Source: Neisseriales bacterium
GTDB taxonomy: Bacteria > Pseudomonadota > Gammaproteobacteria > Burkholderiales > UBA11063
Length of the DNA: 5,825 nt
Reading direction: 5' to 3'
Assembly (NCBI GenBank): GCA_003538525.1
Contig: DPRZ01000185.1
Span: 1 to 5,825 of the forward strand
The notes beneath the pieces are model-generated. The model was not told the origin of the DNA. It made no database searches and saw only the letters and a list, made by a program, of their open reading frames with translations. Position numbers and translations under genes: made by a program. Of the stretch, positions 1-5,500 are shown in pieces (the stretch's first letter is position 1; every line of letters starts with the position of its first letter).

Positions 1-842
1 GTGAAATTACGCCGATAAACTAGACTAATTGTGCGCGTTTGCATGCCACCACTAATTGGTTTCATACACAAATTGGGCGGTAAATTATGCTGAGCTAATT
101 TAGGTAAAATACTAACGCCAATATTCATAGCAACCATATACTTGATGGTTTCTAGTGAGCTAGTGGTAATTAAGTTAGCAATTTTATTTTTGAATGGATC
201 ACAATTCGGACAAATTTTAAGTACTTGATCGCGAAAACAATGTCCATTGCCTAATAAAAGAAAAGTTTCTTCAGCAAGGTGCTTTTGCATTACTTTGTTT
301 AATTTGGCAAATTTGTGTTGCGTTGAGCAAATTAGGTTTAATTCATCGCAGCCTAATTCGATTTGAACTAAATCATGATGGTTTACTTCGGTTGCAAGGA
401 GGATTAAATCTAATTCACCCGCGAGTAATTTTTGAATTAAAACCTCGGTGTAATTTTCTTCAACTACCAATTTTAATTGTGGTGTTTTCGCAATGATGTC
501 GCCAACTAATTTGGGAAATAAATAAGGTCCAATGGTTAAAATTGCACCAATTCTGAGTGGCTGAGCATAAATGTCTTGCTGGGATTTGGCGAGGTTAATT
601 AATTGTTCGGCTTCACTGAGGATTTTTTTAGCTTGTTCAATTAATTGTGCGCCGCTTGGACTGACTAAAATCTGGTGATTGTCGCGTTCAAAAATGGTAA
701 TGCCTAGATTTTCTTCTAGTTTTTTGATTGCAATTGATAAAGTAGGCTGTGATACAAAACATTTTTGTGCAGCCCGCGCGAAGTGTTTTTCTTCAGCGAG
801 GGCTAGCAAATAGCGTAAATCGGTTAAACTAAAATTAAGCAT
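1..842 (-). CDS. oxyR: OxyR, LysR-family hydrogen peroxide sensor (3' end cut off by window)
   Basis: LysR-type transcription factor; OxyR senses peroxide through a reversible disulfide and controls antioxidant genes. Translation of the minus strand from ATG at 842 gives 280 uninterrupted residues; the family is about 300 to 310 long, so roughly the last 25 lie outside. The N-terminal winged HTH (about 5 to 65) carries FARAA and CFVSQPTLS; the effector domain begins near LRIGA (96 to 100) and has TIGPYLFP at 103 to 110. GHCFRDQ places the peroxidatic Cys at 202 and the resolving Cys at 211, nine residues apart exactly as C199 and C208 in E. coli OxyR, with His201, Arg204 and Asp205 beside it. 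TSSLETI (227 to 233) and SLVYRR also match OxyR. Its ATG overlaps the stop of the upstream phosphorylase gene as TAATG and has no clear Shine-Dalgarno, so it is probably translationally coupled. Oddity: an extra Cys at 214 makes a CPNC motif. The family call is firm. Confidence 0.93.
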   Translation of the reverse strand, partial: MLNFSLTDLRYLLALAEEKHFARAAQKCFVSQPTLSIAIKKLEENLGITIFERDNHQILVSPSGAQLIEQAKKILSEAEQLINLAKSQQDIYAQPLRIGAILTIGPYLFPKLVGDIIAKTPQLKLVVEENYTEVLIQKLLAGELDLILLATEVNHHDLVQIELGCDELNLICSTQHKFAKLNKVMQKHLAEETFLLLGNGHCFRDQVLKICPNCDPFKNKIANLITTSSLETIKYMVAMNIGVSILPKLAQHNLPPNLCMKPISGGMQTRTISLVYRRNF

Positions 843-1720
843 TAGTTGCTTAGATCTTTCCGACTTAACAAGTAATTAATTACAACTTGTTGTGAACGCT
901 CAGAGAACTCAACTAATTGTTCAGCACTAGATTTAATTTGGTCGCCTTCAAAGCGATTAACTAAAGTTACGGCAATCATCGTGGCTGGAATTTTTGCACG
1001 ATTACAAAATGCGGCTAATGCGCTTGATTCCATTTCAAAATTGCAAATATCTAGTTCATGTACTTTTGCAAAGAATTTAGCACGATAGTCAGCATCTTTT
1101 CGAGCACGCATCGCGCCATCATAACGGCATTGACCAAGATAGAAATCATCGGCCGCAATACTATTGCCAACTACGATTGGGAAGGATATATCTTTGGGTT
1201 GTGCGGCAAGAAGTCGTTCAACTAGCGCATGATCTAGGTTTGTTGGCGTATCAATGCGCTGGTCAAGTTCATACGTTGTATAGTATGCTTCAAGATTAGG
1301 CATAAACGCATTTTTAGTTACCACTACCGTACCTGGTTCCACCCCAATTCCACCTGATGTGCCAACTCGGATATATTCCACCTCGGTATTACCCGCATAA
1401 TGTAATAATTTGGTAATTGCATGGAGTAGGGCGTCAATTGTTACATTGCCCATGCCATGTGATACCGACAAAATATTGCCGATACGATAAACCGCAAAAT
1501 TACTAGTGTTTACTAAATTAACTGGCTCAAATAAGCGATTATCTATGTTCAATACTGACTTGGCTAGTTTTTTCGCTAATACTGCAGCACGCTTGCTACT
1601 TCCTTGCATAATTACATAACGAATTCCACGAAATTTGTCTAAATTTTCTGGAGTTAAGTCTAACTTGAATAAATATAAATCATGTTCTGGTATTGTGTTT
1701 AGTAATGGATTGATTTGCAT
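842..1720 (-). CDS. udp: Uridine phosphorylase, eukaryotic UPP1-like type
   Basis: Predicted cytosolic pyrimidine-salvage enzyme (uridine + phosphate to uracil + ribose 1-phosphate), 292 residues, nucleoside phosphorylase NP-I family. It resembles human UPP1 more than E. coli Udp: SVSHGMG (86 to 92), RVGTSGGIGVEPGTVV (118 to 133), GQCRYDGA (196 to 203), FEMESS (228 to 233) and VTLVNRFEGDQI (251 to 262). By alignment from memory to human UPP1, own-site residues are present: Arg44 (R64), Arg118 (R138) and Thr121 (T141) for phosphate, Gln197 and Arg199 (Q217, R219) for uracil, Glu229-Met230-Glu231 (248 to 250) for ribose. The two residues normally donated by the partner subunit are not: R94 aligns with Asn74 and H36 with Leu17. 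The start lies 2 bases after the stop of the upstream paralog, with AAGAGAG as a weak ribosome site inside that gene's end. The family is certain; specificity for uridine over other nucleosides is inferred. Confidence 0.88.
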   Translation of the reverse strand: MQINPLLNTIPEHDLYLFKLDLTPENLDKFRGIRYVIMQGSSKRAAVLAKKLAKSVLNIDNRLFEPVNLVNTSNFAVYRIGNILSVSHGMGNVTIDALLHAITKLLHYAGNTEVEYIRVGTSGGIGVEPGTVVVTKNAFMPNLEAYYTTYELDQRIDTPTNLDHALVERLLAAQPKDISFPIVVGNSIAADDFYLGQCRYDGAMRARKDADYRAKFFAKVHELDICNFEMESSALAAFCNRAKIPATMIAVTLVNRFEGDQIKSSAEQLVEFSERSQQVVINYLLSRKDLSN

Positions 1721-1722
1721 GA

Positions 1723-2676
1723 TTAATCTCTCTTAGAATTACTTAAAATATAATTAATAATAACTTGCCCTGCGCGAGTTAATGCTGGTGATAATTGATC
1801 ATCATCACGAACAAATGATGGCTCAAATTCATCTTCCTGCAATCTATCGCCCATAACAGCCATTACGATTGAGCCAGGTATTTTAAACTCTTCACAGAAT
1901 GCTGCAAAACAGCTTGCTTCTAAATCAATACCGCACACTCCAGCATCAGTTGCTTTAGCTAGATACTCTTTTTGTTCTTGAGGTGTATAGCTTGGAACTG
2001 TTGCGCTATTAAAGCGATATGGACCACTAAAGTAACCTGAGCTTGACATAACTTTACCTACAATAGTAGTAATCTCTTGATTTGGATTTTTGGCGTTACA
2101 TTTAACGTTATAATCATAAAAACCAAGACGAGTACAGTGGTCAGGGCTTGCTGCAACTAAATCACTTGCCATTTTAAGGTCTAAATTAGTTTGATAAGTA
2201 TATTCTTCGCCAAATTCAATATTCTTCCATTCAGGTTTCAATTCTGGATTCAGCGTTTCACAGGCTACAACAACGCTGCCAGCTGCTACATTTAAGCCAA
2301 ATCCAGGAATAAAACGAATGAATTTGTAATCTTCAACTCCAGCGTGCCACATTAATTTAACGACTTCATTTAGACAAATTAGCATTGATGGGAAGCCAAC
2401 ACCATGTGAAATAATTAAGGTATTGCCAACTTTGTAGATATGGTAGCGTTCATCTTTGGCAATTGTTTTACAACTGATATCAACATCTTTTAAACCGTAC
2501 CATGCTTTGGTAAATTGATTGGTGAAATAGTCTGCATTTGAGAATGAACGGGTTAGTACCACATATTTTACATCACCAAATTCATTTTTAAGATCCATGC
2601 TGGAGTCAAGTCCAAGATGGTATAAATAATCCACGTCCAATTGCTGGAAATGCGGATTTAGTTTTGATTTATCCAT
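1723..2676 (-). CDS. Divergent uridine-phosphorylase paralog, possibly a non-catalytic partner subunit
   Basis: 317 residues from ATG at 2676, chosen because AAAGGGA sits about 6 to 8 bases upstream; an in-frame ATG at 2700 adds 8 residues but has no good ribosome site. NP-I fold of the UPP1 type, shown by LYHLGL (18 to 23), FGDVKYVV (33 to 40), ISHGVG (89 to 94), AAGSVVVA (131 to 138), DLEASCFAAFC (251 to 261) and the C-terminal QVIINYIL shared with the downstream paralog. Several ligand positions of human UPP1 are changed: R64 to Asn47, T141 to Pro124, Q217 to Pro219, E248-M249 to Asp251-Leu252. It keeps His20 (H36), Arg77 (R94), Arg121 (R138), Arg221 (R219) and Glu253 (E250). About 15 to 20 extra residues lie near 180 to 200. 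The ATG overlaps the yciB end by 8 bases. It may be an inactive or regulatory partner, or an enzyme with altered specificity; function is not established. Confidence 0.8.
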   Translation of the reverse strand: MDKSKLNPHFQQLDVDYLYHLGLDSSMDLKNEFGDVKYVVLTRSFSNADYFTNQFTKAWYGLKDVDISCKTIAKDERYHIYKVGNTLIISHGVGFPSMLICLNEVVKLMWHAGVEDYKFIRFIPGFGLNVAAGSVVVACETLNPELKPEWKNIEFGEEYTYQTNLDLKMASDLVAASPDHCTRLGFYDYNVKCNAKNPNQEITTIVGKVMSSSGYFSGPYRFNSATVPSYTPQEQKEYLAKATDAGVCGIDLEASCFAAFCEEFKIPGSIVMAVMGDRLQEDEFEPSFVRDDDQLSPALTRAGQVIINYILSNSKRD

Positions 2677-3214
2677 TGATTTTCCCTTTAGATTTTGCAT
2701 AAATGAAACCGCCAGTTAATGCAGTGAAAAGTAACATCAATGCAAAACCGCCAAATACTTTAAATTGTACCCAAACATATTCGCTAAAGTGGAACGCGAT
2801 AAATAAGTTTAGCGCGCCCATTAGAATAAAAAAACTAACCCATAATAGATTTACCTGATCCCAAGTTTTATCATCTAACTGAATTTGATCCTTTAATAGT
2901 AGCTTGATGCCATTCTTATTTAGTCTAGCGGATATGAATAATGATACCCCAAATATCCAGTATAGCATTGTGGGCTTTAACATGACAAACGTTTTATTGT
3001 GCAGTGCGATAGTTAATCCGCCAAAAAGCGTGATCAAAATAGTACTAATCCAAGTATTTTTGCCAATTTTACGATAAAGAATTTTATATAAAATTAACTG
3101 CAGCCAACTCGCAATAATACACACTAAGGTTGCGGTATAAATGTTTTTGGTAAAGTAGTAAACTAGAAAGAAGCTAACGAGGGGGAACATTTCAAATAAC
3201 ATATTATTCTTCAT
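2669..3214 (-). CDS. yciB: YciB/IspZ family inner-membrane protein (septation protein A)
   Basis: 181-residue polytopic inner-membrane protein of the YciB (intracellular septation protein A) family, linked in E. coli and Shigella to cell division, envelope synthesis and osmotic integrity; its biochemical role is unknown. Family marks are the N-terminal FP-L--FF (10 to 16), FGGLT followed by HN (64 to 73), KPTMLYWIF (80 to 88), VNLLW--FF (121 to 129), and VQFKVFGGFALML (149 to 161). Hydrophobic segments lie at about 9 to 20, 24 to 44, 55 to 71, 82 to 96, 122 to 141 and 152 to 173, and the length is typical. The start at 3214 has AGGA with a 6-base spacer; an internal Met5 is possible but less well served. 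It is first in the leftward operon and overlaps the next gene by 8 bases. No functional link to nucleoside salvage is known to me. Confidence 0.92.
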   Translation of the reverse strand: MKNNMLFEMFPLVSFFLVYYFTKNIYTATLVCIIASWLQLILYKILYRKIGKNTWISTILITLFGGLTIALHNKTFVMLKPTMLYWIFGVSLFISARLNKNGIKLLLKDQIQLDDKTWDQVNLLWVSFFILMGALNLFIAFHFSEYVWVQFKVFGGFALMLLFTALTGGFIYAKSKGKING

Positions 3215-3257
3215 CTAATTTCCTAAAAAATGAAGTTGAATAGAAAGCCTTAGTTAA

Positions 3258-3280
3258 TTGGTGTTTTTTACAGTCACCAA
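3258..3280. promoter_or_regulatory. Perfect inverted repeat TTGGTG-N11-CACCAA, possible operator or leader hairpin
   Basis: Two 6-base arms, 3258 to 3263 and 3275 to 3280, are exact inverted repeats separated by 11 bases that include a run of T. It lies just downstream of the candidate yciB -10 box, where a repressor would block transcription or where the leader RNA could form a hairpin with an 11-base loop. It is also about 75 bases upstream of the tpiA candidate -10. It does not match the OxyR tandem ATAG/CTAT consensus. The statistical support for a single 6-bp repeat is modest. Confidence 0.3.
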
Positions 3281-3291
3281 AATAATTTAAC

Positions 3292-3297
3292 ATTATA
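3292..3297 (-). promoter_or_regulatory. Candidate -10 box of the yciB operon
   Basis: The minus strand reads TATAAT, a perfect sigma-70 -10 hexamer, about 78 bases upstream of the yciB ATG. A leader of roughly 70 bases would result. No good -35 hexamer is found 16 to 18 bases further upstream (ATAAGC or AATAAG only), so an activator or a weak promoter would be needed. In an AT-rich region a chance match is possible. Confidence 0.4.
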
Positions 3298-3355
3298 CTA
3301 GATTTCATCTTACGGCTTATTAAAATAATTTGTTAAAGAGTTTTGTTGGGTTCCA

Positions 3356-3364
3356 TGCTAAAAT
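3356..3364 (+). promoter_or_regulatory. Candidate extended -10 (TGCTAAAAT) for tpiA
   Basis: TGN followed by TAAAAT forms an extended -10 element 32 bases before the tpiA GTG, which would give a short leader of about 25 bases that still contains the GAGG ribosome site. The nearest -35-like hexamer, TTGTTA at 3330 to 3335, is 23 bases upstream and too far for standard spacing; extended -10 promoters can tolerate a poor -35. Unproven. Confidence 0.33.
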
Positions 3365-3396
3365 CATGGCGAAACATTTTTAGTGAGGCTAGGTGC

Positions 3397-4131
3397 GTGA
3401 AAAAACTAATTGTTGCCAATTGGAAAATGAACGGCGAGTTAAGTAAAATTAATGCTGATTTAAGTTACTATGCCAAGCTCCCTGAAACAAATAAGCCGAA
3501 TGTAGTGTTAGCATTGCCTTATTTGTATATCGTTTGGGCGAAGCAGCGCTTATTAATGAATTCACAAATTAAGATTGCCGCACAAGATTTAAGTCATTAT
3601 CGGAATTGTGGTGCTTATACAGGTAAAATCAATGGCTCGATGCTGAAAGACGCGGGAGTTGATTATGTTATTATTGGGCATTCAGAACGGCGTACCTTGA
3701 TGGGTGAAAATGGCGCAATTTTGATTCATAAAGTGCGCAATGCCTTTGAAAGCGGTTTAATTCCAATTCTTTGTGTTGGCGAGCCTTTAAGTGCACGTGA
3801 TGATGGCAGCTATCTGCAGTTTATTGAACTACAATTATCTGGACTTGAGGATATTGAGAGTTTTAAAGACATTATTATTGCCTATGAGCCATGTTGGGCG
3901 ATTGGAACTGGTAAAATAGCTAGCTTAGTTGAGATCCAAGAAGTTATTGATTTCATCAATCGCTATATGCAAAAACGCTTTGCATATGTTAAAATAACTC
4001 TTTTGTACGGCGGCAGTGTAAACAGCCAGAATGTAGGCGATATTTTAGCTCTAGAAAACATTGGTGGTGTCCTAGTTGGTGGCGCGTCACTGAAGGTTAC
4101 AGATTTTACCGCAATTTGCGAGAAAATTTAG
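3397..4131 (+). CDS. tpiA: Triosephosphate isomerase
   Basis: Cytosolic glycolytic and gluconeogenic enzyme interconverting dihydroxyacetone phosphate and glyceraldehyde 3-phosphate; a homodimeric (beta/alpha)8 barrel. Starting at GTG 3397 gives 244 residues, slightly shorter than the usual 248 to 255. Asn8 and Lys10 lie in ANWKMN, the electrophile His95 in IIGHSERR, the catalytic base Glu164 in AYEPCWAIGTGK including the mobile loop 6 to Lys173, and the phosphate-binding ends are YGGSV (204 to 208) and GVLVGGASL (224 to 232). All catalytic residues are present. The start choice rests on GAGG at 3385 to 3388 with an 8-base spacer and on the protein beginning right at barrel strand 1; the frame is open upstream to TTG at 3343, but those 18 residues have no family counterpart. 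It is divergent from yciB and is followed by secG after 45 bases, as in many proteobacteria. Confidence 0.97.
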   Translation: MKKLIVANWKMNGELSKINADLSYYAKLPETNKPNVVLALPYLYIVWAKQRLLMNSQIKIAAQDLSHYRNCGAYTGKINGSMLKDAGVDYVIIGHSERRTLMGENGAILIHKVRNAFESGLIPILCVGEPLSARDDGSYLQFIELQLSGLEDIESFKDIIIAYEPCWAIGTGKIASLVEIQEVIDFINRYMQKRFAYVKITLLYGGSVNSQNVGDILALENIGGVLVGGASLKVTDFTAICEKI

Positions 4132-4176
4132 GGCTTGGTTTCTGATTTATATTATTTTATTTGATTTGAAGGTTCT

Positions 4177-4542
4177 ATGGAAATTTTAAAAACTTTATTG
4201 TGGGTAGTGCAAATTATATCTGCAATTACGATTGTCGTTTTGGTGCTTCTGCAACAAGGCAAGGGTGCTGATGCTGGTGCTACTTTTGGTTCTGGTGGCT
4301 CATCTTCTTTATTTGGTGCTAGTGGTTCGGCAAATTTTTTGAGCCGTTCAACTGCTATTTGTGCCGTAGTGTTCTTTTTAACTACGCTAGCATTAGTAAT
4401 AACTTCCAGTCAAGGGCGAGTAGGTGATTTGGGTGTTATGGCAAATGTTAATGCGACGAATACGGTTAAAGTTGTTGCGAGTCAGCCAGTTTTAGCGGCG
4501 AGTGCTCCAGTTAAACAAACTGGTAACCAGATTCCTGAATAA
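4177..4542 (+). CDS. secG: SecG, Sec translocon subunit
   Basis: Small inner-membrane subunit of the SecYEG protein-export channel that assists SecA-driven translocation. 121 residues with two membrane segments (about 5 to 25 and 58 to 77) joined by the conserved cytoplasmic Gly/Ser-rich loop: LLQQGKGADAGA (24 to 35), FGSGGSSSLFG (37 to 47), GSANFLSR (50 to 57). The tail after residue 80 is low-complexity, rich in Val, Ala and Thr, as is common in betaproteobacterial SecG. The ribosome site is GAAGG at 4168 to 4172 with a short 4-base spacer. There is no promoter-like sequence in the 45 bases after tpiA, so co-transcription with tpiA is likely. Its stop is only 10 bases before the tRNA. Confidence 0.95.
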   Translation: MEILKTLLWVVQIISAITIVVLVLLQQGKGADAGATFGSGGSSSLFGASGSANFLSRSTAICAVVFFLTTLALVITSSQGRVGDLGVMANVNATNTVKVVASQPVLAASAPVKQTGNQIPE

Positions 4543-4552
4543 AAATTTTTTT

Positions 4553-4639
4553 GCCGACGTGGTGAAATTGGTATACACGCTACCTTGAGGTGGTAGTGGC
4601 CGTAAGGCTGTGTGGGTTCGAGTCCCGTCGTCGGCACCA
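4553..4639 (+). tRNA. tRNA-Leu (anticodon GAG), CCA encoded
   Basis: An 87-base class II tRNA folds fully. The acceptor stem is GCCGACG (4553 to 4559) with CGTCGGC (4629 to 4635), 7 of 7 pairs, then discriminator A and encoded CCA (4637 to 4639). The D stem is GTG/CAC with GG in the loop. The anticodon stem CTACC/GGTAG encloses loop TTGAGGT, giving GAG at 4587 to 4589, which reads CUC and CUU. The long variable arm (4597 to 4611) has a GGCC/GGCT stem with GTAA loop, and the T arm has TTCGAGT at 4617 to 4623. Discriminator A and the long arm agree with leucine identity. It sits between secG and nuoA, as leuU does after secG in E. coli. It has no terminator behind it, so it may be processed from a longer transcript. 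Confidence 0.97.
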
Positions 4640-4664
4640 GTTATTAATTTTAGGGGACCTTTCT

Positions 4665-5024
4665 ATGATTGCAAGTTATTATTTCCCAATTCTGTTTTTC
4701 ATATTGATTGCTCTTGTTATGGGTAGTGCAATGATGATTGCAGGAAGATTGCTTGGGAGTCACAAGCCAAATCTTCAAAAAAATTCACCTTACGAGTGTG
4801 GATTTGAAGCTTTTGAAGATGCTCGAGTTAAGTTTGACGTTCGCTATTATTTAATAGCGATTATGTTTATTTTATTCGATTTGGAAATTGCATTTCTTTT
4901 GCCTTGGGCATTAGTCTTTAAACACTTGGGTATGTATGGATTTGTTGTAATGGCAATATTCTTGACAATTTTAATTATTGGCTTTGCCTATGTTTGGAAA
5001 AAAGGAGCCTTAGAGTGGGAATAG
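4665..5024 (+). CDS. nuoA: NuoA, NADH-quinone oxidoreductase (complex I) subunit A
   Basis: Membrane-arm subunit of proton-pumping complex I, next to the quinone site (ND3 homolog). 119 residues with three membrane helices at about 6 to 28, 61 to 82 and 90 to 111. Conserved features are GRLLG (27 to 31), the loop [14 protein letters not shown] (41 to 54) whose Cys45 corresponds to the ND3 loop cysteine, [19 protein letters not shown] (71 to 81) with membrane glutamate 74, and the C-terminal WKKGALEWE. The ATG at 4665 has AGGGGA at 4652 to 4657 with a 7-base spacer; the frame stays open upstream but that part lies in the tRNA and is not coding. It begins 25 bases after the tRNA and overlaps nuoB by 10 bases. 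Confidence 0.97.
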   Translation: MIASYYFPILFFILIALVMGSAMMIAGRLLGSHKPNLQKNSPYECGFEAFEDARVKFDVRYYLIAIMFILFDLEIAFLLPWALVFKHLGMYGFVVMAIFLTILIIGFAYVWKKGALEWE

Positions 5025-5500
5025 AGGGTGTATTAAAGCAGGGGTTTGTTACCACTACTGCCGATAAATTAATTAATTGGGCGCGCACGGGTTCATTATG
5101 GCCAATGACTTTTGGCTTGGCTTGTTGCGCGGTTGAAATGATGCATGTTGGTGCTGCGCGTTATGATTTAGATCGTTTTGGAGCAGTTTTTCGCCCATCC
5201 CCTCGTCAATCTGACGTAATGATTGTTGCTGGTACGTTATGCAATAAAATGGCGCCAGCTTTACGTAAAGTTTATGATCAGATGCCAGAGCCACGTTGGG
5301 TTATTTCAATGGGTTCTTGTGCAAATGGTGGTGGTTATTACCATTATTCTTATTCAGTAGTGCGTGGCTGCGACCGAATTGTGCCAGTTGATATTTACGT
5401 GCCAGGATGCCCTCCAACCGCTGAGGCTTTGTTGTACAGTATTATTCAACTGCAAAATAAAATTAAACGTGAATCAACCATAGCGAGAAAGATTGCCTAA
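5015..5500 (+). CDS. nuoB: NuoB, complex I subunit B (iron-sulfur cluster N2)
   Basis: Peripheral-arm subunit holding cluster N2, the last iron-sulfur centre before quinone (PSST homolog). 161 residues from GTG 5015. Cluster ligands are Cys37-Cys38 in FGLACCAVE, Cys102 in MGSCANGGG and Cys132 in [10 protein letters not shown]. Other near-invariant stretches are [10 protein letters not shown] (25 to 34), RYDLDRFG (49 to 56), [11 protein letters not shown] (59 to 69) and [12 protein letters not shown] (107 to 118). The GTG is preceded by AAAGGAG at 5001 to 5007 with a 7-base spacer, and the start MGIEGVLK matches betaproteobacterial NuoB; the in-frame TTG at 4994 lies upstream of this ribosome site and is unlikely. 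It overlaps the nuoA end by 10 bases and the nuoC start by 1, so translation is coupled. Confidence 0.97.
   Translation: MGIEGVLKQGFVTTTADKLINWARTGSLWPMTFGLACCAVEMMHVGAARYDLDRFGAVFRPSPRQSDVMIVAGTLCNKMAPALRKVYDQMPEPRWVISMGSCANGGGYYHYSYSVVRGCDRIVPVDIYVPGCPPTAEALLYSIIQLQNKIKRESTIARKIA

Noticed and set aside
2677..2700. Upstream ATG at 2700 for the divergent phosphorylase paralog
   Set aside because: It has no convincing ribosome site, while ATG 2676 has AAAGGGA just upstream and gives a length nearer to the family.
3267..3299. TTTACA and TATACT as a plus-strand tpiA promoter
   Set aside because: The spacing is 21 bases, too long for sigma-70, and the TATACT overlaps the better minus-strand TATAAT.
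3215..3342. OxyR binding site in the yciB-tpiA intergenic region
   Set aside because: Only isolated ATAG-like tetramers are present; the four-part ATAG/CTAT pattern with 10-base spacing is not found by eye.
3343..3396. Extension of tpiA to an upstream TTG start, adding 18 residues
   Set aside because: The extra residues have no counterpart in triosephosphate isomerases, and GAGG at 3385 to 3388 serves the GTG at 3397. The segment also holds the candidate promoter.
4520..4552. CTGGTAACCAG palindrome followed by an A/T run at the secG end as a terminator
   Set aside because: The arms leave a 1-base loop, which cannot form a normal hairpin, and the T run is 14 bases away and directly adjoins the tRNA.
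4590..4664. Extension of nuoA upstream to 4590
   Set aside because: It reads through the tRNA-Leu gene; the ATG at 4665 has a good ribosome site and gives the normal NuoA length.
4994..5014. Extension of nuoB to TTG at 4994
   Set aside because: The strong AAAGGAG lies downstream of that TTG and correctly spaced for the GTG at 5015, where the family's normal N-terminus begins.
5073..5294. 73-residue open frame on the minus strand
   Set aside because: It lies wholly inside nuoB in antisense and shows no recognisable protein features; it is a shadow of the conserved gene.
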